A stretch of 48,072 bases of DNA from Gemmatimonadota bacterium (lineage in GTDB: Bacteria > Gemmatimonadota > Gemmatimonadetes > Gemmatimonadales > Gemmatimonadaceae). The translations under genes and the position numbers were made by a program. The notes under the pieces were generated by a model. That model was not told the DNA's origin and did no database searches. It saw only the letters and a program-made list of their open reading frames with translations. Below are positions 15,621 to 22,741 of the stretch, in pieces (position 1 is the first letter of the stretch; every line of letters begins with the position of its first letter). Location: the NCBI GenBank assembly GCA_031127095.1, contig JARIEX010000008.1, forward strand, positions 1 through 48,072. The letters run 5' to 3'.

Positions 15621-15889
15621 AGGGCGGAGGATGGGGGCACGCACGGGCCCTCGTCGTCCGCCTTTGGCGTGTGCGGAGCGGCAGAAAGTGCCGCGGGGTG
15701 CAAAAAGGACCGGACACATTCGGCGCCGGCCGTCGCGGCGTATGTTTTACTCTAATATATGGAAACCCTGTAAACCGTTACAGGAAATAGCGTTAGATAG
15801 CATTCTCGAAACATCCAGCCGTCTGGCACCGCTCCTGCTTTTAGAGAGGCCGAAGCCGTCCCTTTCCGTCCGTCCCGATTACTCGACCC
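15621..15889. other. Intergenic region before fliL
   Basis: The 313-nt gap between flgE and fliL shows no convincing coding frame. Bacillus has swrD here; no equivalent is seen. After the hairpin at 15594 it contains a second small hairpin, GCGGCA/TGCCGC (15678-15694). An AT-rich patch (15741-15760) includes TAATAT without a good -35 partner. The palindrome described separately at 15767 follows. It presumably holds the fliL promoter, but no sigma-54 or sigma-28 site is convincing. Confidence 0.5.
15767..15784. promoter_or_regulatory. Palindrome CCTGTAA-ACCG-TTACAGG upstream of fliL
   Basis: An 18-bp inverted repeat with perfect 7-bp arms lies just downstream of the AT-rich patch and about 105 nt before fliL. 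It is much more AT-rich than its surroundings and is not followed by a T-tract. It looks like a dimeric repressor or activator site rather than a terminator. Confidence 0.4.
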
Positions 15890-16441
15890 ATGGCCAACGA
15901 ACAGCCCGCAGCACCTGAAGGCGCAGCACCCGCGAAGGCGAAGCTCCCCATGCTCATCGGCATGGTGGCCGTCGGCCTCGCCATCGGCGGAGGAGCGGGG
16001 GCGATGTTCCTCGGGCCGATGGTCGCCCAGAAAATGGGCAAGGTGATGCCGGTGGCGGCCGATAGCGCGCACGCGGCCGAGGGCGACCACAGCGCCGAAG
16101 GGGCCGAAGGGGCCGCGGGGGCGGAGGGCGCCACGGCTGAGGCCGCCATTCACGTCCTGGACAACATGGTGCTCAATCCCGCCGGCAGCGGCGGGTCGCG
16201 GTACCTGCTGCTGACCGTCGCCATTGAAGCCGGCTCGGCAACGACCGTGGAAAGCTTCAAGGCACGGGACGCCGAGCTGCGCGACATCGTGCTCTCGACC
16301 CTCGGGACGAAGGCGGTGGATCAGCTCACCGATATGGCGGCCCGCGAAGGTTTCAAGGCCGAAATCAGTACCGCGGTGGATGAACGCTTCGGCAAGAAGT
16401 CCGTGAAGCGCATCTACTTCCCGCAGTTCGTCGTTCAGTAA
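15890..16441 (+). CDS. fliL: FliL, stator-associated membrane protein
   Basis: FliL rings surround and stabilise MotAB stators. The 183-aa protein has one N-terminal membrane segment (residues 18-43, LPMLIGMVAVGLAIGGGAGA). An Ala/Glu/Gly linker follows, then a periplasmic domain with HVLDNMVLNPAGSGGSRYLL, the usual FliL strand, and VKRIYFPQFVVQ at the end. The ATG is preceded by a long leader. It begins the fliLMN-fliOP group and lies 22 nt before fliM. Confidence 0.92.
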   Translation: MANEQPAAPEGAAPAKAKLPMLIGMVAVGLAIGGGAGAMFLGPMVAQKMGKVMPVAADSAHAAEGDHSAEGAEGAAGAEGATAEAAIHVLDNMVLNPAGSGGSRYLLLTVAIEAGSATTVESFKARDAELRDIVLSTLGTKAVDQLTDMAAREGFKAEISTAVDERFGKKSVKRIYFPQFVVQ

Positions 16442-16463
16442 GTCACGCCGCACCGACCACACG

Positions 16464-17456
16464 ATGGCCTCCGAGACTCTCAGTCAGAACGACATCGACC
16501 GCCTGTTGGGCGGCGGCGCGCGCGTCTCGCCGCTCTCCGCCGCGGCGATGGATGTGCAGGTCTACGATTTCCGCCGCCCGGCGCGCGTCTCCAAGGAGCG
16601 TCTCCGGACGCTCGAGGCGATGTACGAGCGCCTCGTGAAGGGACTCGAAGGGTGGCTCATCTCACGCGTGCGCGGACAGATGGAAGTCCGCCTCCAGAGC
16701 GTCGAGCAGTTCTCCTTCGGCGAGTTCACGCTGTCGCTGCCGATGCCCTGCTCGTCGTTCATTTTCGATATCGCCGGGACGGGACAAAAGGGCGTCATCG
16801 ACGTCGGTCCCGAGTTCAGCACCTATATCATCGAGCGCCTGTTCGGCGGCGAGGGCACGGGCAACGCGCTCACGCGCACCCTGACCCCCATCGAGCGCAT
16901 GGCCGTCCGGTCCGTCGCCGACAAGGTGACCGGGCTGCTGCAGGAGATCTGGCAGGACCACGTCCCGATGGACCTGAGCATCTCCGGCTTCGAGTCGTCG
17001 CCGGAAATCCTGCAGGTCGTCAACCGCGAAGATCCGGTGCTGGTGGCGAACGTGGAGTTCTCCACCGGCAACGTGAGCAGCCTCCTGCTCATCTGCCTCC
17101 CGTTCTCGGTGCTCGACAAGTTCTTCACGTCGCATGGCCAGCAGCGCACCGGGTTGCTCACCACGAGCGACCTGGAGCGTGAGACCACGCGCCAGCGCAG
17201 CGAAGCCGCCCTCCGCGCCACCAAGGTGCCGCTCACCGCGCGCCTCCCCGACTTTCAGCTCTCCATGCGCGACATCGCCGGGATCACGGAAGGCAGCATC
17301 CTTCCCACCGGCATCTCCACCGACGCGCGCATCATCCTGCGCGCCGGCACGCAGGAACGGTTCATCGGCCATCCCGGCCGCGTGAACGGCCATCTCGCGG
17401 TCCGCATTCTCGATGCGGTACCGAGCGCCACGACCCCCGACTCACGGACGACCTGA
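16464..17456 (+). CDS. fliM: FliM, flagellar switch protein
   Basis: FliM is the C-ring subunit that binds CheY-P. The 330-aa protein carries the CheY-binding peptide LSQNDIDRLLGG at residues 6-17. The middle CheC-like domain has FGEFTLSLPMPCSSFIFDIA and ERLFGGEG, followed by LTPIERMAVRSVADKV. A C-terminal SpoA domain includes TARLPDFQLSMRDIAGITEG. It is followed after 2 nt by fliN. Confidence 0.96.
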   Translation: MASETLSQNDIDRLLGGGARVSPLSAAAMDVQVYDFRRPARVSKERLRTLEAMYERLVKGLEGWLISRVRGQMEVRLQSVEQFSFGEFTLSLPMPCSSFIFDIAGTGQKGVIDVGPEFSTYIIERLFGGEGTGNALTRTLTPIERMAVRSVADKVTGLLQEIWQDHVPMDLSISGFESSPEILQVVNREDPVLVANVEFSTGNVSSLLLICLPFSVLDKFFTSHGQQRTGLLTTSDLERETTRQRSEAALRATKVPLTARLPDFQLSMRDIAGITEGSILPTGISTDARIILRAGTQERFIGHPGRVNGHLAVRILDAVPSATTPDSRTT

Positions 17457-17458
17457 GT

Positions 17459-17884
17459 ATGAATCCCGCCGAAATCGACGCCCTCGTCGCGAGCGCGCAG
17501 GCAGCCAAGGCGGCTGGACAGCCGATCTCGTCGCTCATGGACGAGTCCGCAGCCCCGGCCGCCTCGGCCCGCGCGCCGCAGCTCACCGAATTCGAGCAGA
17601 CGATGATGAGCACCACGGAGGTGCCGATCGGCATGCTCCTGGATCTCACCCTCCCTGTCTCCATCGAACTGGGACGCACCGCCATGACCGTGCAGGAGAT
17701 CCTGCGGCTCGGTCGCGGCTCGGTGATCCAGCTCGATCGCCTGGCCGGCGAACCGATCGACATCTACGTCGGCGACCGTCGCTTCGCCGAAGGGGAAGTG
17801 GTGGTGCTCGGCGAACACTTCGGCGTGCGCATCACGCGGGTGCTCGCCAATCCGAGCGCCAACAGCAGCGCCAACGCGGCCTGA
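17459..17884 (+). CDS. fliN: FliN, C-ring protein with CheY-binding-like N-terminus
   Basis: FliN forms the lower C ring and docks FliH. The 141-aa product has a SpoA domain in its C-terminal half: LLDLTLPVSIELGRTAMTVQ, then EILRLGRGSVIQLDRLAGEP and VYVGDRRF-type residues. Its extreme N-terminus, NPAEIDALVASAQ, resembles the EIDALL peptide by which FliM and FliY bind CheY-P. The two are joined by a 30-residue Ala-rich linker. It lacks the CheC-like phosphatase domain of FliY. The gene lies 2 nt after fliM and 6 nt before the fused fliO-fliP. Confidence 0.94.
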   Translation: MNPAEIDALVASAQAAKAAGQPISSLMDESAAPAASARAPQLTEFEQTMMSTTEVPIGMLLDLTLPVSIELGRTAMTVQEILRLGRGSVIQLDRLAGEPIDIYVGDRRFAEGEVVVLGEHFGVRITRVLANPSANSSANAA

Positions 17885-17890
17885 TTCCCC

Positions 17891-19720
17891 ATGCTGATCG
17901 CTACCCTCGGTGTCGTCGCCGCCCTCGCGTTCGTGCTCGGACTGGGAGCCCTCAGTCTCTGGGCGCTCAAGCGCGTCGGTGCCGGCGCCCTCGCGTCGAA
18001 GACGCGCGTGCCGCTCGAAGTCGTGCAGCGCATTCCGCTCGGCCCGAAAACGGGGCTCGCGGTGGTGCGCGTCGGCGAACGCGTCATGGCGCTGTCGGTC
18101 GGCGACGGCGGGGTACGGCAGCTGTTTGAACTCGATGAAGTCGATCGCCAGCGCGTGATCGCCACCAGCACGCTGCCGGTGCCGATGGTGTCCAGCGCCG
18201 CCGCCACGGCCGCGTTCTCCCCGGCACAGCTCCGCGCGGCACTCCCCGGCAAGTTCGGCGCGATGTTCCGGCGGTCGTTCGATACGCAGGCCATGGCCGG
18301 CGCAGTCGCCGCCGTCGCCGCCACGCACGACGCCGAGCCGGCTCTGCCGATCGCCCTTCCGATGGCCACGCCGGCGGCGGCTCCCGTGGTGGTCCTCCCC
18401 TTCTCCCCCACGGAGCGATGCGAGGTGCCGGGGTTCCTCACGGCGCCCGCCACCACGCGCCGCGGCGATGTTCTGACCTATGCGCCCCGTGCGGCGGCAC
18501 CGGCCGACCACAATCTCCGCCCACGGCTCGGCCTGTCGTTGGGAGGCGCCGCGCGCGTCGCCACGGTGGCCGCCATGCTGCTCCTGTCCGGCGCCTCGTC
18601 GCTGCGCGCCCAGGCCGCACCGCCGCGCCCGCCGGCGCCCGCGCCGGCCACCCCGGCGGCAGCCGCCACGAGCCCGGCCCCGCTGCCGGCCCCCGCACTG
18701 GCCGGCGCACCCGCCGGCCCGGCGGCCCTGCCCGCCCCCACCGCCCCGGCCGCCCCCGATTTCGCACTCCCGGCGTCGCTCACGCGCGTCACCAACGACC
18801 TCGTCCAGAAGGCCGCCGAGGCCGCCGCCGCGACGACCCCCGGGGCCCAACGGAATTCCCGGCTCGGCCGCACCCCGGTCGCCACCCCCCCGCGCGACAA
18901 CGGCGCCGCCCTCACCGCACAGGCCGCCGCGTCCCGCCGCCCGATGTCGCAGATGGTCGTCGATTCCGCGCGCGACGCCACCGGACGGGCCAACACCGCC
19001 TCCCCGGCCCCTGTCGGCACCGATGACGCCATCATGCGCATGATGCCCCAGATGGACATGAAGCTGGGCGGCGACGGCGAGGCCGGCGGCCTCCGCCTGA
19101 GCGGCACCGTGGGCATCGTGGTCATGATGGGGCTGCTGACGCTGCTCCCTACGCTGCTGCTCATGATGACGGGCTTCACCCGCATCCTGATCGTACTGCA
19201 CTTCCTGAAGCAGGCGATGGGGACACAAAGTGCCCCACCGGCACACCTGCTCGCGGGCATGGCGCTGCTGCTGACCGGCTTCGTGATGACGCCCACGCTG
19301 ACCCAGGTCAACCGCGACGCCATCACCCCGTGGCTGGACGGCAAAATGACGCAGGTCGAAATGATGAAGACCGGCGTCAAGCCCATGCGGGAGTTCATGT
19401 TACGCCAGACTCGGCAGGCCGACCTCAAGACCTTCGTCGAGATGAGCCGCATGCCGCGGCCCGACACCGTCGATGACGTGCCCCTGCACGTCCTGATGTC
19501 GGCCTTCGTGGCCAGCGAACTGCGCACCGCGTTCCAGATCGGCTTCGCGATTTACCTGCCGTTCATCATTATCGACGCGGTCGTGGCCTCGGTGCTCATG
19601 AGCATGGGTATGTTCATGCTGCCCCCCGCCATGATCTCCCTGCCGTTTAAGTTGCTGCTGTTCGTACTGGTTGATGGGTGGAGTCTCACCATTACCAGCC
19701 TGGTGCAGAGCTTCAAGTAG
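17891..19720 (+). CDS. fliP: FliO-FliP fusion, flagellar export gate
   Basis: One 609-aa frame holds both proteins. Residues 1-85 are FliO-like: a membrane segment (6-28) followed by PLEVVQRIPLGPKTGLAVVR and VGERVMALSV. An Ala/Pro-rich linker of about 300 residues follows. Inside it, residues 220-242 (RVATVAAMLLLSGASSLRAQ then A) look exactly like a signal peptide with an AxA cleavage site. FliP begins near residue 403 (LSGTVGIVVMMGLLTLLPTL) and has GFTRILIVLHFLKQAMGTQS and SAFVASELRTAFQIGFAIYL. It ends DGWSLTITSLVQSF. FliP is the core of the FliPQR gate. The internal signal suggests the two halves may be separated after insertion. No clear internal ribosome site was seen. Confidence 0.92.
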   Translation: MLIATLGVVAALAFVLGLGALSLWALKRVGAGALASKTRVPLEVVQRIPLGPKTGLAVVRVGERVMALSVGDGGVRQLFELDEVDRQRVIATSTLPVPMVSSAAATAAFSPAQLRAALPGKFGAMFRRSFDTQAMAGAVAAVAATHDAEPALPIALPMATPAAAPVVVLPFSPTERCEVPGFLTAPATTRRGDVLTYAPRAAAPADHNLRPRLGLSLGGAARVATVAAMLLLSGASSLRAQAAPPRPPAPAPATPAAAATSPAPLPAPALAGAPAGPAALPAPTAPAAPDFALPASLTRVTNDLVQKAAEAAAATTPGAQRNSRLGRTPVATPPRDNGAALTAQAAASRRPMSQMVVDSARDATGRANTASPAPVGTDDAIMRMMPQMDMKLGGDGEAGGLRLSGTVGIVVMMGLLTLLPTLLLMMTGFTRILIVLHFLKQAMGTQSAPPAHLLAGMALLLTGFVMTPTLTQVNRDAITPWLDGKMTQVEMMKTGVKPMREFMLRQTRQADLKTFVEMSRMPRPDTVDDVPLHVLMSAFVASELRTAFQIGFAIYLPFIIIDAVVASVLMSMGMFMLPPAMISLPFKLLLFVLVDGWSLTITSLVQSFK

Positions 19721-19782
19721 CCCCGGCGTCCGACAATGTGGGAGAAATCCTACGATTCGCCCGCCGGCGACCGGAACACCCC

Positions 19783-19809
19783 TCAAGTTGTGCGGCGTCC
19801 AGTCGACAA
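19783..19809 (+). promoter_or_regulatory. Sigma-28-like promoter for the chemotaxis block
   Basis: TCAAGTTG-N11-GTCGACAA compares with TAAAGTTT-N11-GCCGATAA, with 6 of 8 matches in each half and exact spacing. It lies 75 nt before the cheA ATG, in the 163-nt gap after fliP. Putting chemotaxis genes under FliA is common in other bacteria. Confidence 0.6.
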
Positions 19810-19883
19810 TTAACAAGGTGATAGCTTGTCGAGGCGATGACGCCTCCGCACCGAACGTGACGCAACATCGGAGTGGGTGCAGC

Positions 19884-22298
19884 ATGTCGGACCTTGATGA
19901 AGCCAACGATATCCTCAACGAGTTCCTCGTCGAAAGTTACGAGGGACTCGATCAGCTAGACCTCGATCTCGTTGAGCTCGAACAGAGTGGAGTGACCAAG
20001 GACCTCATCGGTCGGGTCTTCCGCTGCGTCCACACCATCAAGGGCACCTGCGGCTTTCTCGGCTTCGGCGTCCTTGAATCGGTCGCCCACGTGGGCGAAA
20101 ACCTGCTCTCCAAGGTCCGCGACGGCTCCATCGCCGTGACCCCCGAGCTCACCTCCGCCCTGCTGCGCCTCAACGACGCGCTGCGCGCGATGCTGGTCGA
20201 GATCGAAGAGCACGGCAAAGAGGGCGACACCGATCATTCGGCACTCATCCTGACGCTGGTCCGGCTCGCCGACGGCCCGGGCGCCCACAGTGATGACCAC
20301 CACGCGTCGGACGCGGACACCTCGAACCGTGCCGCGGAGGAGCCGAGCCCGGCACCCGCCGCGTCGGCACCCGAGGCGCCCCCGATCGTCGTGCCCCCAC
20401 TGGGACAAATCCTCATGAACAGCGGCGAGGTCAGTCTGGCCGATGTCGCGGCCGCCATGCACGAGCAGGAGCTCGTCGGCAGCCCCCCACGCGTCGGCGA
20501 GATCCTCGTCGCCCGCGGCAGCACCAGCGCGGCGGCCGTCAAGGACGCCCTCGATACGCAGCAGGACGCACGCACCGGTAACGTCAGCGACGGCAGCATT
20601 CGCGTCGATGTCGCGCTGCTCGACCGCCTCATGAACCTCGTGGGCGAACTCGTGCTCGCCCGCAATCAGATTCTGCAGTGCACCGCGTCCACGGCAGACA
20701 GCACCCTGCTCGGCACCACGCAGCGCCTCAACCTCATCACGTCCGAGCTGCAGGAAGGCGTGATGAAAACGCGCATGCAGCCCATCGGCAATGTCTGGAG
20801 CAAGTTCCCGCGCGTTGTGCGCGACCTCGCGGTCACCTGCGGCAAGCAGGTCACCATCCAGATGGAAGGCGCGGAAACGGAGCTCGACAAGACGATCATC
20901 GAGGCGATCAAGGATCCCCTCACGCACATCGTCCGCAACTCCGTCGACCACGGCATCGAGTCCCCGCGCGATCGCGTGCTCAACGACAAGAGCCCCGAAG
21001 GGCGCTTGCTCCTGCGCGCCTTCCACGAGGGCGGCCAGGTCAACATCGAAATCACCGACGACGGCGCCGGCATCGACCCGGCCCGCCTGCGCATGAAGGC
21101 CGTCGAGAAGGGGCTGATGACCGCCGAAGCGGCGGCCCGCCTCAGCGATCGCGAATCGATGCACCTCATCTTCGCCGCCGGGTTTTCCACGGCGGCCAAG
21201 GTCACCAACGTGTCCGGCCGCGGTGTCGGCATGGACGTCGTCAAAACCAACATCGAGAAAATCGGCGGCACGGTCGACGTCACCAGCGTGATCGGCGCCG
21301 GCACCACGCTCCGCATCAAGATCCCGCTCACGCTCGCGATCATCCCGGGACTCATCATCACCTCGGGGAAGGAACGTTTCGCCATTCCGCAGGTCAGCCT
21401 GCTGGAACTCGTGCGCATCGAGCACGAGGAAGCCAAGCAGCGCGTCGAGATGATCTACGACTCGCCCGTCTATCGCCTGCGTGGCAAGCTGCTGCCGCTC
21501 GTGCACCTCACGCAGACGCTGGGACTCGGCCGCCAGCCGTGGCCGCACGAGCCGGGCGCCATCGACCAGCCCCTCAACATCGTCGTTCTGCAAACCGACG
21601 GCATCTCCTTCGGACTCGTCGTTGACCAGATCAACGACACCGAGGAAATCGTCGTCAAGCCGCTCGGCAAGCAACTCAAAGGCATTGCCGCCTTCGCCGG
21701 CGCCACCATCATGGGCGACGGCAAGGTCGCGCTCATTCTCGACGTGCACGGCCTCGCCCAGCGCGCCGGCGTCCTCACTGGCGACCGCGACCGTCAGGCC
21801 GCCGATCAGCGCAACGAACAGAAGGGCGCGGGCGAGCCCACGCAAACGCTCCTGCTCTTCGGCTTCGGTGGTACGCATCGCATGGCGCTGCCGCTCTCCG
21901 AGATCGCCCGCCTGGAAGAGTTCGCCCCCGAGACCGTCGAGCGCACCGGCCGGTACGACGTCGTGCAATACCGCGACCGGATCATGCCGCTGGTGCGCCT
22001 CAGCGAGATTCTCGACGGCGTCACCTCCAACGCCGCTGCCGGTGACATGCTGCAAGTCATCGTCTACGCGTACGAAGACCAGTACGTCGGACTCGTCGTC
22101 GACCGCATCCTCGACATCGTCGAAAGCGCGGTCACCGTCCAGCGCCGCCGCCGCGCTGGCGCCGTCCTCGGCTCGGCCGTCATCCAGGACAAGGTCACCG
22201 ACATTCTCGATATCCGCCACCTCGTCCATCATCTCGAGGATGACTTCCTGACCACGACTTCCCTGAGCGACTCCCGCGAGGTCGTCCTCCATGGCTGA
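19884..22298 (+). CDS. cheA: CheA, chemotaxis histidine kinase with two CheW-like domains
   Basis: CheA autophosphorylates and passes phosphate to CheY and CheB. The 804-aa protein has a P1 domain (1-115) with phospho-His H50 in CVHTIKGTCGFLGF. Around 170-230 it has a double repeat (PPLGQILMNSGEVSLADV and PRVGEILVARGSTSAAAV) resembling the MshE N-terminal fold. P3 begins near 239 (RVDVALLDRLMNLVGELVLA). The P4 ATPase has the N-box HIVRNSVDHGIE (348 on), DDGAGID (about 392) and GRGVGMDVV. Two CheW-like domains follow (about 487-620 and 650-790). A GGAG lies 11-14 nt before the ATG, and the upstream frame has no homology. No separate CheY-binding P2 is obvious. Confidence 0.96.
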   Translation: MSDLDEANDILNEFLVESYEGLDQLDLDLVELEQSGVTKDLIGRVFRCVHTIKGTCGFLGFGVLESVAHVGENLLSKVRDGSIAVTPELTSALLRLNDALRAMLVEIEEHGKEGDTDHSALILTLVRLADGPGAHSDDHHASDADTSNRAAEEPSPAPAASAPEAPPIVVPPLGQILMNSGEVSLADVAAAMHEQELVGSPPRVGEILVARGSTSAAAVKDALDTQQDARTGNVSDGSIRVDVALLDRLMNLVGELVLARNQILQCTASTADSTLLGTTQRLNLITSELQEGVMKTRMQPIGNVWSKFPRVVRDLAVTCGKQVTIQMEGAETELDKTIIEAIKDPLTHIVRNSVDHGIESPRDRVLNDKSPEGRLLLRAFHEGGQVNIEITDDGAGIDPARLRMKAVEKGLMTAEAAARLSDRESMHLIFAAGFSTAAKVTNVSGRGVGMDVVKTNIEKIGGTVDVTSVIGAGTTLRIKIPLTLAIIPGLIITSGKERFAIPQVSLLELVRIEHEEAKQRVEMIYDSPVYRLRGKLLPLVHLTQTLGLGRQPWPHEPGAIDQPLNIVVLQTDGISFGLVVDQINDTEEIVVKPLGKQLKGIAAFAGATIMGDGKVALILDVHGLAQRAGVLTGDRDRQAADQRNEQKGAGEPTQTLLLFGFGGTHRMALPLSEIARLEEFAPETVERTGRYDVVQYRDRIMPLVRLSEILDGVTSNAAAGDMLQVIVYAYEDQYVGLVVDRILDIVESAVTVQRRRRAGAVLGSAVIQDKVTDILDIRHLVHHLEDDFLTTTSLSDSREVVLHG

Positions 22299-22740
22299 CG
22301 GCACGCAGTACTGCACCTTCTGGGTCGGCTCGCTCTACCTCGGCACCGATGTGCACCGGGTCCAGGAAGTGATGCGCACCCTCGAAATGACCCCGGTGCC
22401 CCTCGCCCCGCCCGCCGTGCGTGGCCTGATCAACCTCCGCGGCCAGATCGTCACCGCCATCGACCTGCGCCGCCGCCTCGGCTTGCCCGAACGTCCGGAC
22501 GGTCAGGAACCGATGAACGTCGTTATGCGCACCGACGATGGCGCCGTGAGTCTGCTGGTGGACGAAATCGGCGATGTCATCGAAGTGAACGAATCGGCCT
22601 TCGAGCCGCCGCCCGATACGCTCAAGGGCGAAGCCCGTGCCCTCATCAAAGGCGTGTACAAACTGAACGGTCAGCTCCTGCTCATTCTGGATAGCGTCAA
22701 AACCGCGTCCACCGAAACCGCCCTTTCGCTGGTAAGCTGA
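22291..22740 (+). CDS. cheW: CheW, receptor-kinase coupling protein
   Basis: CheW bridges chemoreceptors and CheA in the array. The 149-aa single-domain protein reads [20 protein letters not shown], then [20 protein letters not shown] and the DEIGDVIEV strand. It matches the family in length and order. The ATG overlaps the end of cheA by 8 nt, so translation is coupled. It is followed 2 nt later by the first chemoreceptor gene. Confidence 0.95.
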   Translation: MADGTQYCTFWVGSLYLGTDVHRVQEVMRTLEMTPVPLAPPAVRGLINLRGQIVTAIDLRRRLGLPERPDGQEPMNVVMRTDDGAVSLLVDEIGDVIEVNESAFEPPPDTLKGEARALIKGVYKLNGQLLLILDSVKTASTETALSLVS

Positions 22741-22741
22741 G

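Noticed and set aside
15666-15681. Weak sigma-54 site TGGCGTG-TGCG-GAGCG before fliL
   Set aside because: The GG/GC spacing is right but the -12 thymines are missing. It falls well below the three accepted sites.
12934-15717. A 927-codon open frame on the minus strand opposite flgD and flgE
   Set aside because: It is a shadow of high-GC coding sequence: Arg/His/Gly/Ala-rich, no recognisable domain, and fully covered by well-supported plus-strand genes.
15631-15918. Small frame in the flgE-fliL gap as a swrD equivalent
   Set aside because: Composition is not protein-like, it overlaps the fliL start in another frame, and no SwrD-type sequence is visible.
19956-22316. A 786-codon minus-strand frame opposite cheA
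   Set aside because: Composition (His/Asp/Arg/Gly) and perfect overlap with CheA mark it as an artefact of codon bias.
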